From Cellvibrionales bacterium UBA1969 (lineage in GTDB: Bacteria > Pseudomonadota > Gammaproteobacteria > Pseudomonadales > UBA7434): DNA of 9,597 bases. Shown here piece by piece: positions 1-7,334 of this stretch. Within the stretch, counting starts at the first letter, position 1. Every line of letters starts with the position of its first letter. The stretch lies in assembly GCA_002339085.1 (NCBI GenBank), contig DDDX01000037.1:1-9597 (forward strand). Reading direction: 5' to 3'. Below the pieces are notes generated by a model. It ran no database searches. It was given only the letters and a program-made list of their open reading frames with translations, and was not told the DNA's origin. Position numbers and translations under genes: made by a program.

Positions 1-1
1 T

Positions 2-514
2 GCCGGTGAGTCATCACGAGAAGGCGCTGAGCTATCAATTAATTTTCAGCTATCGAATAATTTAAGCACCGACATTGCCTACAGCTATGCGGATTATCGT
101 TTTAATAAATTCACTGATAATAATGGCAACGATCATTCGGGCAAGCCTGCACCGGGAATACCACAAGAGACATTATTTATTGGACTTAACTATAGTAATG
201 ACAATGGATTTTTCGCCAACTTTGACACCCTCTATACAGACAAATTTTCACTCAGAAATGATAACTCAGTAGAAGCTGACTCATCGATAGTCAGTAATTT
301 ACGACTGGGTTATACCAAAACTCTTAATGAATGGACGCTTGAGCCATTTTTATCTATAACTAATGTAGCGAATGAGGCCTATTTATCAAATGCGAGGACC
401 AATCCTTTTGTTTGCGGTGGTTGCCAGCCCTCAAGCGGCCGATACTACGAGTCAGCACCCGATAGAAGTGTATACGCCGGCGTATCAATACGGCATAATT
501 TGAATTCACAATGA
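2..514 (+). CDS. TonB-dependent outer-membrane receptor, C-terminal part (partial, 5' end outside window)
   Basis: An open frame enters from the left edge and ends at TGA 512-514, giving 170 residues. It has the features of the last strands of a 22-stranded TonB-dependent receptor barrel: alternating polar and aromatic strands (AYSYADYRF, residues 26-34), a PGIPQ turn (51-55) after a GNDHSGK loop, a FANFDTLYTDKF strand (71-82), the NVANEAY segment (121-127) that corresponds to the common N-L-F-x-x-x-Y motif, and a final RSVYAGVSIRH strand (155-165). Such receptors import ferric siderophores, haem or other scarce ligands across the outer membrane using TonB-ExbBD energy. The plug, TonB box and signal peptide lie outside the window, so the substrate cannot be named. 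The chain ends HNLNSQ, not with the usual terminal aromatic. A loop near the end carries a CGGC pair (Cys138, Cys141). The family call is solid; an iron or siderophore substrate is inference. Confidence 0.87.
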   Translation, partial: AGESSREGAELSINFQLSNNLSTDIAYSYADYRFNKFTDNNGNDHSGKPAPGIPQETLFIGLNYSNDNGFFANFDTLYTDKFSLRNDNSVEADSSIVSNLRLGYTKTLNEWTLEPFLSITNVANEAYLSNARTNPFVCGGCQPSSGRYYESAPDRSVYAGVSIRHNLNSQ

Positions 515-561
515 CGCTGTATATGCCATTACGTGAAATGAAATTGACCACATGGATCAAT

Positions 562-587
562 CTTAATTAAGCGTATAATCTAGATTA
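562..587 (+). promoter_or_regulatory. Candidate mfd promoter (-10 TATAAT) with two perfect palindromes
   Basis: A perfect TATAAT lies at 574-579, 17 bases before the mfd ATG. No good -35 hexamer sits at the usual 16-18 base spacing. A TTGACC occurs at 544-549, but its spacer is 24 bases, which is too long. Two perfect palindromes flank and overlap the -10: CTTAATTAAG at 562-571 and TAATCTAGATTA at 576-587. Transcription from this -10 would begin near 586, so the leader would be about 10 bases with no Shine-Dalgarno sequence. A weak -35 together with dyads suggests an activator or repressor site, but this is inference from sequence alone. Confidence 0.42.
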
Positions 588-596
588 AATAATTTG

Positions 597-3500
597 ATGT
601 CTATCACCTCACTTGCCCCTTCCGCCACGCCAACCAAGGGGCAAAGCCACCGCTGGTCTTCATTACCCGGAGTTTCTGCGGCTACAGCACTCTATGAAAA
701 AGTCATTGAGCAAAACGTCTTTGCTCTGGTGATCACGCATAATGCAGCTGAAAGTCAAGAATGGCTAGAGGCTCTGCGGTTTTTTAGTGCCAACAACCAG
801 CAATTTTGTTTATTTGAACTCCCAGACCGTGAGGTCTTACCCTACGATTACTTTTCGCCCCATCCAGATATCACTTCAGAACGACTCAATACGCTCTACC
901 ATTTACAAAGCCAGTCATGCGGTGTGTGCGTGGTTACGCTTCCTACTTTAATGACACGCTTATGCCCAAGGGACTATATTAATCGCGACAGTCTGATTCT
1001 TAAAGTTGGGCAACAACTTGAAACATCAGCGCTAAAAAATCAGTTAGATGATGCAGGCTATCAGCACCGAGATACTGTCTTCGAGCACGGCGAATATGCG
1101 GTTCGTGGCTCACTGCTCGACATTTACCCCATGGGCAGCGACACACCGTATCGCATCGACCTCTTTGATGACGAAATTAGTAGCCTTCGCACCTTTGATC
1201 CTGAAAACCAACGCTCGCATGAAAAAATTGAACGTATTGCCATACTGCCCGCCGCAGAAGTCTGCCTAGACAAGCAAGCCATTAATCATTTTCGTGATCA
1301 ATGGCATATTGAGTTTGAAAATAATGCCGCTGCCTGCCCCATTTATCAGGATGTGGTTGCCGGCATTCCCTATGCCGGTATTGAGTCCTATCTACCTATG
1401 TTTTATTCAAGTACGTCGACATTGCTAGACTTTATACCCGCCGACAGCTTAATCATCAGCCTGCCGGGTAATCATCAACAAGCCACTAATTTCATTCATA
1501 ATGTCAATGAGCGCTTCCAGCAACATTCAATTGACCTTACTCGCCCTCTACTGTCACCCGCTAAATTATACCTCGATGTAGACGAATTCTTTGCTTCGCT
1601 TTCGAACTTCCCACGAATTGCTATTTCATCAGACAATGAAAATGTAATTAGTAAGCCTAATCGGGGCCAATACAGTTGTGATGCGCAAACCAATCCTGAA
1701 TTATTGATAGAAGACCATGCTGGCAACGCATTACACAGAGTCGAGAGTTTTCTTAATAGCCCACAACGCAGTAAAAATAAGGCGAAACATGTTTTATTCT
1801 GTGTTGAATCAATGGGCCGGCGTGAAATATTTATTGAAAAATTAGAAGCCATTGGTGTTAATGCGGTCAGCTGCGATTCTTGGCAGGAATTTAATCAGCT
1901 GATTTCAAGTAATAAATCCCCTCAAACAGCGGTAGCCGTTTCTGCCTTTAATAAAGGCGCTACCATAAACACCGCCGATGTAAGCATCATCGCTGAACCG
2001 GAATTATTCGGCGTGACTATCAAGCCGAAAACCAGATGTACAAAAGAAAGAAATTTACTCGCAGACCAAACCATACATAACTTGATCGAGCTACAAGTCG
2101 GCTCACCTATCGTCCACCTCGATCATGGCGTCGGGCGATACTTAGGTTTAGAACATATGCCTGTTGATGGTGGTAATGGCAATATTATTGATGCTGAGTT
2201 TTTAACTTTGGAATATGCGGGTGGCGATCGCCTTTATGTGCCTGTAACGTCATTACATATGATCGGTCGCTATATGGGTGGGGATGAAACGACCGCGCCA
2301 TTGAATAAACTTGGCTCTGAAAATTGGGGCAATGCCAAGCAAAAGGCGATCGCTAACATTCACGATGTCGCTGCTGAGCTACTGGATATATATGCTCGCA
2401 GAAAAGCCATGCATGGCTTTTCTTTCAATATTGATCAAGAAAGCTACCAACAATTTTGCGATCAATTTCCTTTCGAAGAAACTGCTGATCAACTAACGGC
2501 TATTTCATCAGTAAGCAATGATATGGAAAAAGATACTGCTATGGACCGATTGGTTTGCGGTGATGTGGGTTTTGGTAAAACAGAAGTCGCTATGCGGGCC
2601 GCTTTCATTGCCGCTTGTAATAGTAAGCAGGTGATGGTTTTAGTCCCTACCACATTATTAGCCCAGCAACATTTTCAAAACTTTCTTGATCGCTTTGCGG
2701 ATTGGCCTATAGCCATTGAAACTTTGTCTCGCTTTAAAACCAGCAAAGAGCAAGCCACAGTGATGGAATCATTCCGTAACGGTAAAACTGATATTTTAAT
2801 AGGAACCCATAAATTAATCCAAAAAAGTATTAAGCCAAGTGACCTCGGCTTAGTTATCGTTGATGAAGAGCATCGCTTTGGTGTCAGGCAAAAAGAACAG
2901 CTAAAAAGTCTCTGCGCTAACGTTGACTTATTAACCATGACCGCCACCCCGATCCCACGTACTTTAAACATGGCTATGGCAGGACTTCGCGACTTATCCA
3001 TCATTGCAACGCCTCCGGCTAAACGATTATCTGTCAAAACCTTTGTCCATGAAAAACAAACTGGCTTGGTGAAAGAAGCCCTTTTGCGTGAACTGTTACG
3101 TGGCGGGCAAGTTTTTTACTTGCATAATGAAGTCAGTAGTATCGAACGAAGTGCCAATGAAATTCGAGAAATCTTACCGGATGCCAGAGTTGCTGTGGGT
3201 CATGGTCAAATGCCTGAGCGTGAACTCGAGCAAGTGATGTCTGACTTTTATCACCGAAAATTTAATGTATTGGTTTGCTCGACCATCATTGAAACAGGGA
3301 TTGATATTCCCAATGCAAACACCATTATCATTGAACGTGCCGATAAATTTGGCCTAGCTCAACTGCATCAATTACGAGGCCGCGTCGGTCGTTCACACCA
3401 TCAGGCCTATGCTTATTTATTTGTTCCAAACAAAAAATTTCTCAGTAAAGATGCTGAAAAACGTCTCACCGCTATTGAAGAAGCCCAAGATCTTGGCGCC

Positions 3501-4118
3501 GGATTCATGCTCGCCACTCATGATTTAGAGATACGCGGTGCCGGCCAGTTACTCGGAGACGAGCAAAGTGGCCAGATGCAATCGATTGGTTACAGCCTCT
3601 ATTTAGACATGTTAGAACGCGCTGTTACTGCGTTAAAAAGCGGTGATGAGATTGATCTGTCAGCACCACTGGATGTCTTAGGTGAAATCAATCTTAACCT
3701 ACCAGCCTTAATACCTAATGATTATCTTCCTGATGTCCATAATCGCTTGATGCTGTATAAACGAATATCTAGCGCTGCCAATATTGAAGAGCTTCGCGAT
3801 TTAAAAGTTGAAATGATTGATCGCTTTGGCCTGCTTGGCGATGAAATAAATAATTTATTCGAAATTATGCGAATTAAACTTGACTGTATTCAGTATGGCA
3901 TCGTTAAGATCAATGCAGGTGAACAAGGTGGCTATATTGAGTTTGGTAATGATACTAAAGTTAATCCTATGGCCATCGTTAAACTGGTTCAAGAACAATA
4001 TGAAACCTACCAACTAATCGGGGCAACACGCTTGACCTTTAGCCAATATCTGCCAGAATCTGAAGGTCGAATCCACTGGGTCTCCGAATTAGTCAAGCAA
4101 CTAGGGCAGACTGAATAA
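597..4118 (+). CDS. mfd: Transcription-repair coupling factor Mfd
   Basis: A 1173-residue protein that aligns along its length with E. coli Mfd (1148 aa). Mfd is a cytoplasmic ATP-driven DNA translocase that removes RNA polymerase stalled at lesions and recruits UvrA for nucleotide excision repair. Visible parts: a UvrB-like N-terminal region (LPYDYFSPH around residue 81; HGEYAVRGSLLD from 164), the RNA polymerase-interacting domain (VGSPIVHLDHGVGRY from 501), Walker A GDVGFGKT (655-662), DEEH box (756-759), TATPIPR motif III (782-788), motif VI GRVGRSHHQ (928-936), and the C-terminal regulatory TRCF domain (LPDVHNRLMLYKR from 1044). All key helicase residues are present. The start is ATG 597; a TTG directly before it (594) is in frame but less likely. 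There is no Shine-Dalgarno sequence. The stop overlaps the csiV start by one base (TAATG), so the two genes are probably co-transcribed and translationally coupled. Confidence 0.98.
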   Translation: MSITSLAPSATPTKGQSHRWSSLPGVSAATALYEKVIEQNVFALVITHNAAESQEWLEALRFFSANNQQFCLFELPDREVLPYDYFSPHPDITSERLNTLYHLQSQSCGVCVVTLPTLMTRLCPRDYINRDSLILKVGQQLETSALKNQLDDAGYQHRDTVFEHGEYAVRGSLLDIYPMGSDTPYRIDLFDDEISSLRTFDPENQRSHEKIERIAILPAAEVCLDKQAINHFRDQWHIEFENNAAACPIYQDVVAGIPYAGIESYLPMFYSSTSTLLDFIPADSLIISLPGNHQQATNFIHNVNERFQQHSIDLTRPLLSPAKLYLDVDEFFASLSNFPRIAISSDNENVISKPNRGQYSCDAQTNPELLIEDHAGNALHRVESFLNSPQRSKNKAKHVLFCVESMGRREIFIEKLEAIGVNAVSCDSWQEFNQLISSNKSPQTAVAVSAFNKGATINTADVSIIAEPELFGVTIKPKTRCTKERNLLADQTIHNLIELQVGSPIVHLDHGVGRYLGLEHMPVDGGNGNIIDAEFLTLEYAGGDRLYVPVTSLHMIGRYMGGDETTAPLNKLGSENWGNAKQKAIANIHDVAAELLDIYARRKAMHGFSFNIDQESYQQFCDQFPFEETADQLTAISSVSNDMEKDTAMDRLVCGDVGFGKTEVAMRAAFIAACNSKQVMVLVPTTLLAQQHFQNFLDRFADWPIAIETLSRFKTSKEQATVMESFRNGKTDILIGTHKLIQKSIKPSDLGLVIVDEEHRFGVRQKEQLKSLCANVDLLTMTATPIPRTLNMAMAGLRDLSIIATPPAKRLSVKTFVHEKQTGLVKEALLRELLRGGQVFYLHNEVSSIERSANEIREILPDARVAVGHGQMPERELEQVMSDFYHRKFNVLVCSTIIETGIDIPNANTIIIERADKFGLAQLHQLRGRVGRSHHQAYAYLFVPNKKFLSKDAEKRLTAIEEAQDLGAGFMLATHDLEIRGAGQLLGDEQSGQMQSIGYSLYLDMLERAVTALKSGDEIDLSAPLDVLGEINLNLPALIPNDYLPDVHNRLMLYKRISSAANIEELRDLKVEMIDRFGLLGDEINNLFEIMRIKLDCIQYGIVKINAGEQGGYIEFGNDTKVNPMAIVKLVQEQYETYQLIGATRLTFSQYLPESEGRIHWVSELVKQLGQTE

Positions 4119-5365
4119 TGACCAATTTTTTAGCATGCTTAAATGGCAGAATGTTACGTTACTGCATGATTGGCATTTCTACCAGTCATTGGGTTGTGGC
4201 CAATGCGGATACTCATTCCAGCATAGAAGAGCCGGCTTTAATCTCTGCGCCTGTAGAGCATTATATCGATATTGATGCCCTGCCTGACCCATCGTCACTT
4301 TACCAAGTTGAACTGTTGATTTTCAAGAATAATCAATTAGACAGCTTTGATCCCAATGGGATCCTCACTGAGCAGTGGCCCGATGAGCTAACATTAGAGT
4401 ATCCAGATTCCTTAGATTTTGTTCATCCGCCATTACAAAGCACAATACAAAGCACTGAAAAAATCATTGAGACAGTTAATACAACGCTGATACCTGACGA
4501 GGCATCAGCAAGCTCTCAAGAGCCTCTTATTAACAGCAATGTATCGGCAAACGATTTGATGGTTACAACCGCTAGTGATGCTGATGACCATCAACAGATC
4601 ACAGGCGCTTATACCAAGCAAGAAATAGCCTTATCAACATTAGCCCTGTTGACCGAATTACCAAAGCAGGCACTAATTTTAAGTGAAGCTCAAGAAAAAA
4701 TAAGCAGAAACACGGTTCATCGAGTGCTCTATCACCAGGCTTGGATACAAAGCCTTGATAGCAGTGTTGCAGCAAAAGCAATCCCCATCTTTGGTGGTGA
4801 AAAATATAATGATCACTATCAACTAGAAGGTCATGTGACCATCAGCAAGGATAGATTTTTACACATTAAAACCGATCTCTGGCTGATGGAATTTACCGCG
4901 ATAGAATTATCAAACAAAGACATTCAACAACAATCGCTCGCTCATAAAAATGTATTCAATCTGAGTGAAGAAGGTTTTCCTGGCACACTGCCAGACCTGC
5001 CTATTGATAATGAGCGAATAGCGTTGATAGAAGATCAAGTGCTCAGTCGCTCCCTTAACGCCGAGATAGATCAAGTCATTAATGAGTTTTTTTATTTCGA
5101 TACTGTGGAGGTAAGTCCCGAAGAAAATGACCGCATCGATGATGACCTATTTAACCTAGCCGAAGTGATTAATGAGCAAGCAAGTAAAGACAAAGATGAA
5201 GCGATCGCAGTAAAAGAGAATCAGGTCTTACAGTATCAACTGAACCAAGTCTACGCTGTTAGGCAAAATAAAAAAATAAGTAGTCGCCAGATCAATTATT
5301 TAGATCACCCTAAGATTGGGGTCATTGTTAGCGTTAAGAAACACATATTGCCAGAACCGGATTAA
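4118..5365 (+). CDS. csiV: CsiV-family periplasmic peptidoglycan-binding protein
   Basis: A 415-residue protein with the hallmarks of the CsiV family (Pfam CsiV): an N-terminal block YQVELLIFKN (62-71) with EQWPDE (85-90), a central block HRVLYHQAW (201-209) followed by FLHIKTDLWL (247-256), and a C-terminal block SSRQINYLDHPKIGVIVSV (388-406). In Vibrio cholerae CsiV binds peptidoglycan and supports PBP1A-dependent wall synthesis through LpoA. The N-terminus is a weak signal peptide; a cut after VANA (27-30) is plausible. Met12 (ATG 4151) would give a shorter leader peptide. An AGGG at 4103-4106 lies 11 bases before ATG 4118. The gene sits directly after mfd, a pairing common in gammaproteobacteria to my knowledge. 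The protein looks much longer than Vibrio CsiV because of variable, acidic stretches at about 105-165 and 265-370. Family call sure; role by homology. Confidence 0.88.
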   Translation: MTNFLACLNGRMLRYCMIGISTSHWVVANADTHSSIEEPALISAPVEHYIDIDALPDPSSLYQVELLIFKNNQLDSFDPNGILTEQWPDELTLEYPDSLDFVHPPLQSTIQSTEKIIETVNTTLIPDEASASSQEPLINSNVSANDLMVTTASDADDHQQITGAYTKQEIALSTLALLTELPKQALILSEAQEKISRNTVHRVLYHQAWIQSLDSSVAAKAIPIFGGEKYNDHYQLEGHVTISKDRFLHIKTDLWLMEFTAIELSNKDIQQQSLAHKNVFNLSEEGFPGTLPDLPIDNERIALIEDQVLSRSLNAEIDQVINEFFYFDTVEVSPEENDRIDDDLFNLAEVINEQASKDKDEAIAVKENQVLQYQLNQVYAVRQNKKISSRQINYLDHPKIGVIVSVKKHILPEPD

Positions 5366-5428
5366 AACGCTGTCAATGGCAAGCCAAACTCTAGCAAGTC
5401 TGATAAAAGACGCTCAGAAAAAATTAGC
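5366..5428. other. Convergent gap between csiV and the MscS-like gene
   Basis: 63 bases between two facing stop codons. I see no convincing intrinsic terminator. The best candidates are TGGC-AA-GCCA, whose loop is too small, and TCTGA-N10-TCAGA, a five-pair stem followed on the plus strand by A residues instead of T residues. No ORF or RNA gene is apparent. Confidence 0.5.
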
Positions 5429-6523
5429 TTATTCGGAACTCGCTGGGAGCGGCTTTAAATCCACCACTTGCGTTGGATAGGCCACTTCTGCCCCATGTAA
5501 CTCTACCACCGCTAAGATACTGACTAGCACATCTTGCTTAACGACGTGATAGTGCTCCCAGTTGACTGTTTTTGTAAAACAGTAAATAAAAAAGTCTAGC
5601 GAAGAGGCCCCAAAAGCATTTACATTGACCATTAAGGTTTGACTACTATCAATTTCATCATGCTGTTCAAGCATCGTTTTAACATCGGCAACAACCAAAG
5701 ATAGCACTGCAGCATCATCATAACGCAATCCAATTGTCTCATTGATTCGACGATGACTCATACGAGATGGATTCTCTACTGATATTTGAGCAAACGTTGA
5801 ATTGGGGACATAGAGCGGACGCTTATCAAACGTGCGGATGCGAGTCTGTCGCCAGCCAATGTATTCAACCGTACCCTCAATCTCTTGATCGGGTGAGCGA
5901 ATCCAATCGCCCACAGCAAAGGGCCGATCGAGGTAAATCATTAGACCGCCAAAAAAATTCGCCAACAGATCTTTGGCCGCAAACCCAACCGCAATACCAC
6001 CAATACCGCCAAATGCTAAAACGCCAGAGACGCTGTAACCTAAGGTTTGTAAAACGACCAGTGAGGCAGTAATGATAACCGTCAAACGAATCAGCTTACC
6101 CAGGGCATGAACCGTTGTTTCATCGATAGGCGATTCATCATGAGGGTCGGGGTCTGCGGCAAGTATATTAGCCTCCGCCTCGCGGATAAATCGTACTAAA
6201 AACCAAGCTAGTAAGAAGATAATAAGCACATCTCTAAGCGGGCTGATAGCCGAGAAAATAGGCGCATCTGAAACCGCTTGAACGACTTGTGCAGCCCAAG
6301 CGAAGCCTAACACCCAGATAAGAAATGCTAACGGCTTGCCTGCCGCCGCAATCAGTGCGTCATCCCAAACATTACTTGTTTTAGATAATTGAAACTCAAT
6401 TCGGGCAAGTAAGCGTTTGGCTAAGAAGTTGAGCAATAAGGTAATAAATACAATGATAAAAACCTGTATCGTCCAACCATAGCTACCAAGTAAATTCTGT
6501 GAAGTCTCTAGCAAAGCATTCAT
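5429..6523 (-). CDS. MscS-family mechanosensitive channel, YnaI-like
   Basis: A 364-residue inner-membrane protein that opens under membrane tension to release solutes during hypo-osmotic shock. Hydrophobic helices are visible near 17-35, 64-82, 97-114 and 144-162, followed by the Gly/Ala-rich pore helix (about 165-190, with FGGIGGIAVGFAAKD at 171-185) and the MscS beta domain (RPFAVGDWIRSP at 200-211; RPLYVPNSTF at 235-244). Five helices and the motifs IEGTVEYIGWR, SVENPSRM, GLRYDDAA and FFIYCFTKT match E. coli YnaI (343 aa) better than the three-helix MscS. The position of YnaI's pore methionine (Met158) is Phe181 here. The ATG at 6523-6521 has only a weak upstream purine stretch. The gene converges with csiV, leaving 63 bases, and diverges from nth. 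No operon partner is visible. The exact channel subtype (YnaI or YbdG class) is inferred from similarity. Confidence 0.93.
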   Translation of the reverse strand: MNALLETSQNLLGSYGWTIQVFIIVFITLLLNFLAKRLLARIEFQLSKTSNVWDDALIAAAGKPLAFLIWVLGFAWAAQVVQAVSDAPIFSAISPLRDVLIIFLLAWFLVRFIREAEANILAADPDPHDESPIDETTVHALGKLIRLTVIITASLVVLQTLGYSVSGVLAFGGIGGIAVGFAAKDLLANFFGGLMIYLDRPFAVGDWIRSPDQEIEGTVEYIGWRQTRIRTFDKRPLYVPNSTFAQISVENPSRMSHRRINETIGLRYDDAAVLSLVVADVKTMLEQHDEIDSSQTLMVNVNAFGASSLDFFIYCFTKTVNWEHYHVVKQDVLVSILAVVELHGAEVAYPTQVVDLKPLPASSE

Positions 6524-6562
6524 AATATGTTTTTTCGTCTTATTAGATGTAATAGACCGGTG

Positions 6563-6591
6563 CTGACCCTGACGGTCTGTGACGTTACAAT
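6563..6591 (+). promoter_or_regulatory. Candidate sigma-70 promoter for nth
   Basis: In the 155-base divergent region, CTGACC (6563-6568, four of six matches to TTGACA) is followed after exactly 17 bases by TACAAT (6586-6591, five of six). Transcription would start near 6598 and give a leader of about 80 bases before nth. The -35 lies inside an inverted repeat, AGACCG-N13-CGGTCT (6554-6578). I could not identify a convincing promoter for the divergent channel gene. The remainder of the spacer (6592-6678) shows nothing else recognisable beyond a GAGG at 6660-6663, which is 15 bases before the nth ATG and thus far for a Shine-Dalgarno site. Confidence 0.38.
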
Positions 6592-6678
6592 ATAGCCTTA
6601 GATGAAGTTTACCTGCTTTAGCAAGCGCAATCTAGATCGTTTAATAAACCCGACAAACTGAGGATTTACTCTGTATTT

Positions 6679-7332
6679 ATGTTAAAAAAAGAAAGAGCAC
6701 GTTTCGCTCAAAAAGTACTCAACCGGCTATACAAATCAACACCCGTCCCACTTGATCATAGTGATCATTATACGCTGCTAATCGCGGTGCTATTATCGGC
6801 TCAATGCACCGATATTCGTGTCAACCAAGTCACTCCAGCATTGTTTAAACTAGCATCAAATCCGAAAGATATGGCAAAAAAGACTGCTGAGCAGCTCTAC
6901 CCTATTATCAAACCTTGTGGATTGGCACCCAAAAAATCTCGGGCCATTATTGAGCTTTCAAAAATATTAGTGGATCGCCATGAAGGTCAAGTTCCAGAAG
7001 ATATGGCCTTGCTTGAAGAATTACCCGGGGTAGGACATAAAACTGCTAGTGTTGTGATGTCACAAGGATTTGGACACCCTGCTTTTCCAGTTGATACCCA
7101 TATACATCGTCTTGCGCAACGCTGGGGCTTAACCAATGGCAAAAATGTTAGAAAGACAGAAATTGACTTAAAAAAACTATTTGATAAAAAAGATTGGAAT
7201 AAACTACATCTACAAATTATCTTTTACGGCAGAGAATTTTGTTCAGCTCACGGCTGTGATGGAACCGTCTGTGAGATATGCACTGGCTGTTACCCAAAAA
7301 GAAAAAAAGCATTTATCGCTAAAAAACCCTAG
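6679..7332 (+). CDS. nth: Endonuclease III (DNA glycosylase/AP lyase) with variant Fe-S cysteine spacing
   Basis: A 217-residue protein (E. coli Nth has 211) that excises oxidised pyrimidines and cleaves abasic sites in base excision repair. The HhH-GPD core is intact: LLSAQCTD (38-45), the helix-hairpin-helix LPGVGHKT (115-122) with catalytic Lys121, and VDTHIHR (138-144) with catalytic Asp139. Beyond GREFC the C-terminus holds five cysteines, Cys188, 193, 198, 201 and 204, spaced X4, X4, X2, X2. The E. coli 4Fe-4S site is C-X6-C-X2-C-X5-C. Three of the cysteines (188, 198, 201) fit a C-X9-C-X2-C arrangement that I recall from some other bacterial Nth homologues; which residue would be the fourth ligand is unclear. 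The C-terminus is lysine-rich. The gene stands alone on the plus strand, with the channel gene divergent and nqrM convergent. The function call is firm; cluster chemistry is inference. Confidence 0.95.
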   Translation: MLKKERARFAQKVLNRLYKSTPVPLDHSDHYTLLIAVLLSAQCTDIRVNQVTPALFKLASNPKDMAKKTAEQLYPIIKPCGLAPKKSRAIIELSKILVDRHEGQVPEDMALLEELPGVGHKTASVVMSQGFGHPAFPVDTHIHRLAQRWGLTNGKNVRKTEIDLKKLFDKKDWNKLHLQIIFYGREFCSAHGCDGTVCEICTGCYPKRKKAFIAKKP

Positions 7333-7334
7333 TT

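Noticed and set aside
544..549. TTGACC as the -35 partner of TATAAT at 574-579
   Set aside because: The spacer is 24 bases, well outside the normal 16-18.
360..560. 66-residue minus-strand open frame across the receptor/mfd junction
   Set aside because: It overlaps the receptor's coding end antisense and the mfd promoter; no recognisable protein features or ribosome site.
1496..1852. 118-residue open frame on the minus strand inside mfd, and similar frames at 2675-3037 and 2311-2496
   Set aside because: They lie wholly within the strongly conserved mfd coding sequence, show no recognisable family and are shadow frames.
5366..5428. Intrinsic terminator between csiV and the channel gene
   Set aside because: Only 4-5 base-pair stems were found, without a T-tract in the right place on either strand.
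5767..6072. 101-residue plus-strand frame antisense to the channel gene
   Set aside because: It mirrors conserved MscS-family codons on the other strand and has no independent support.
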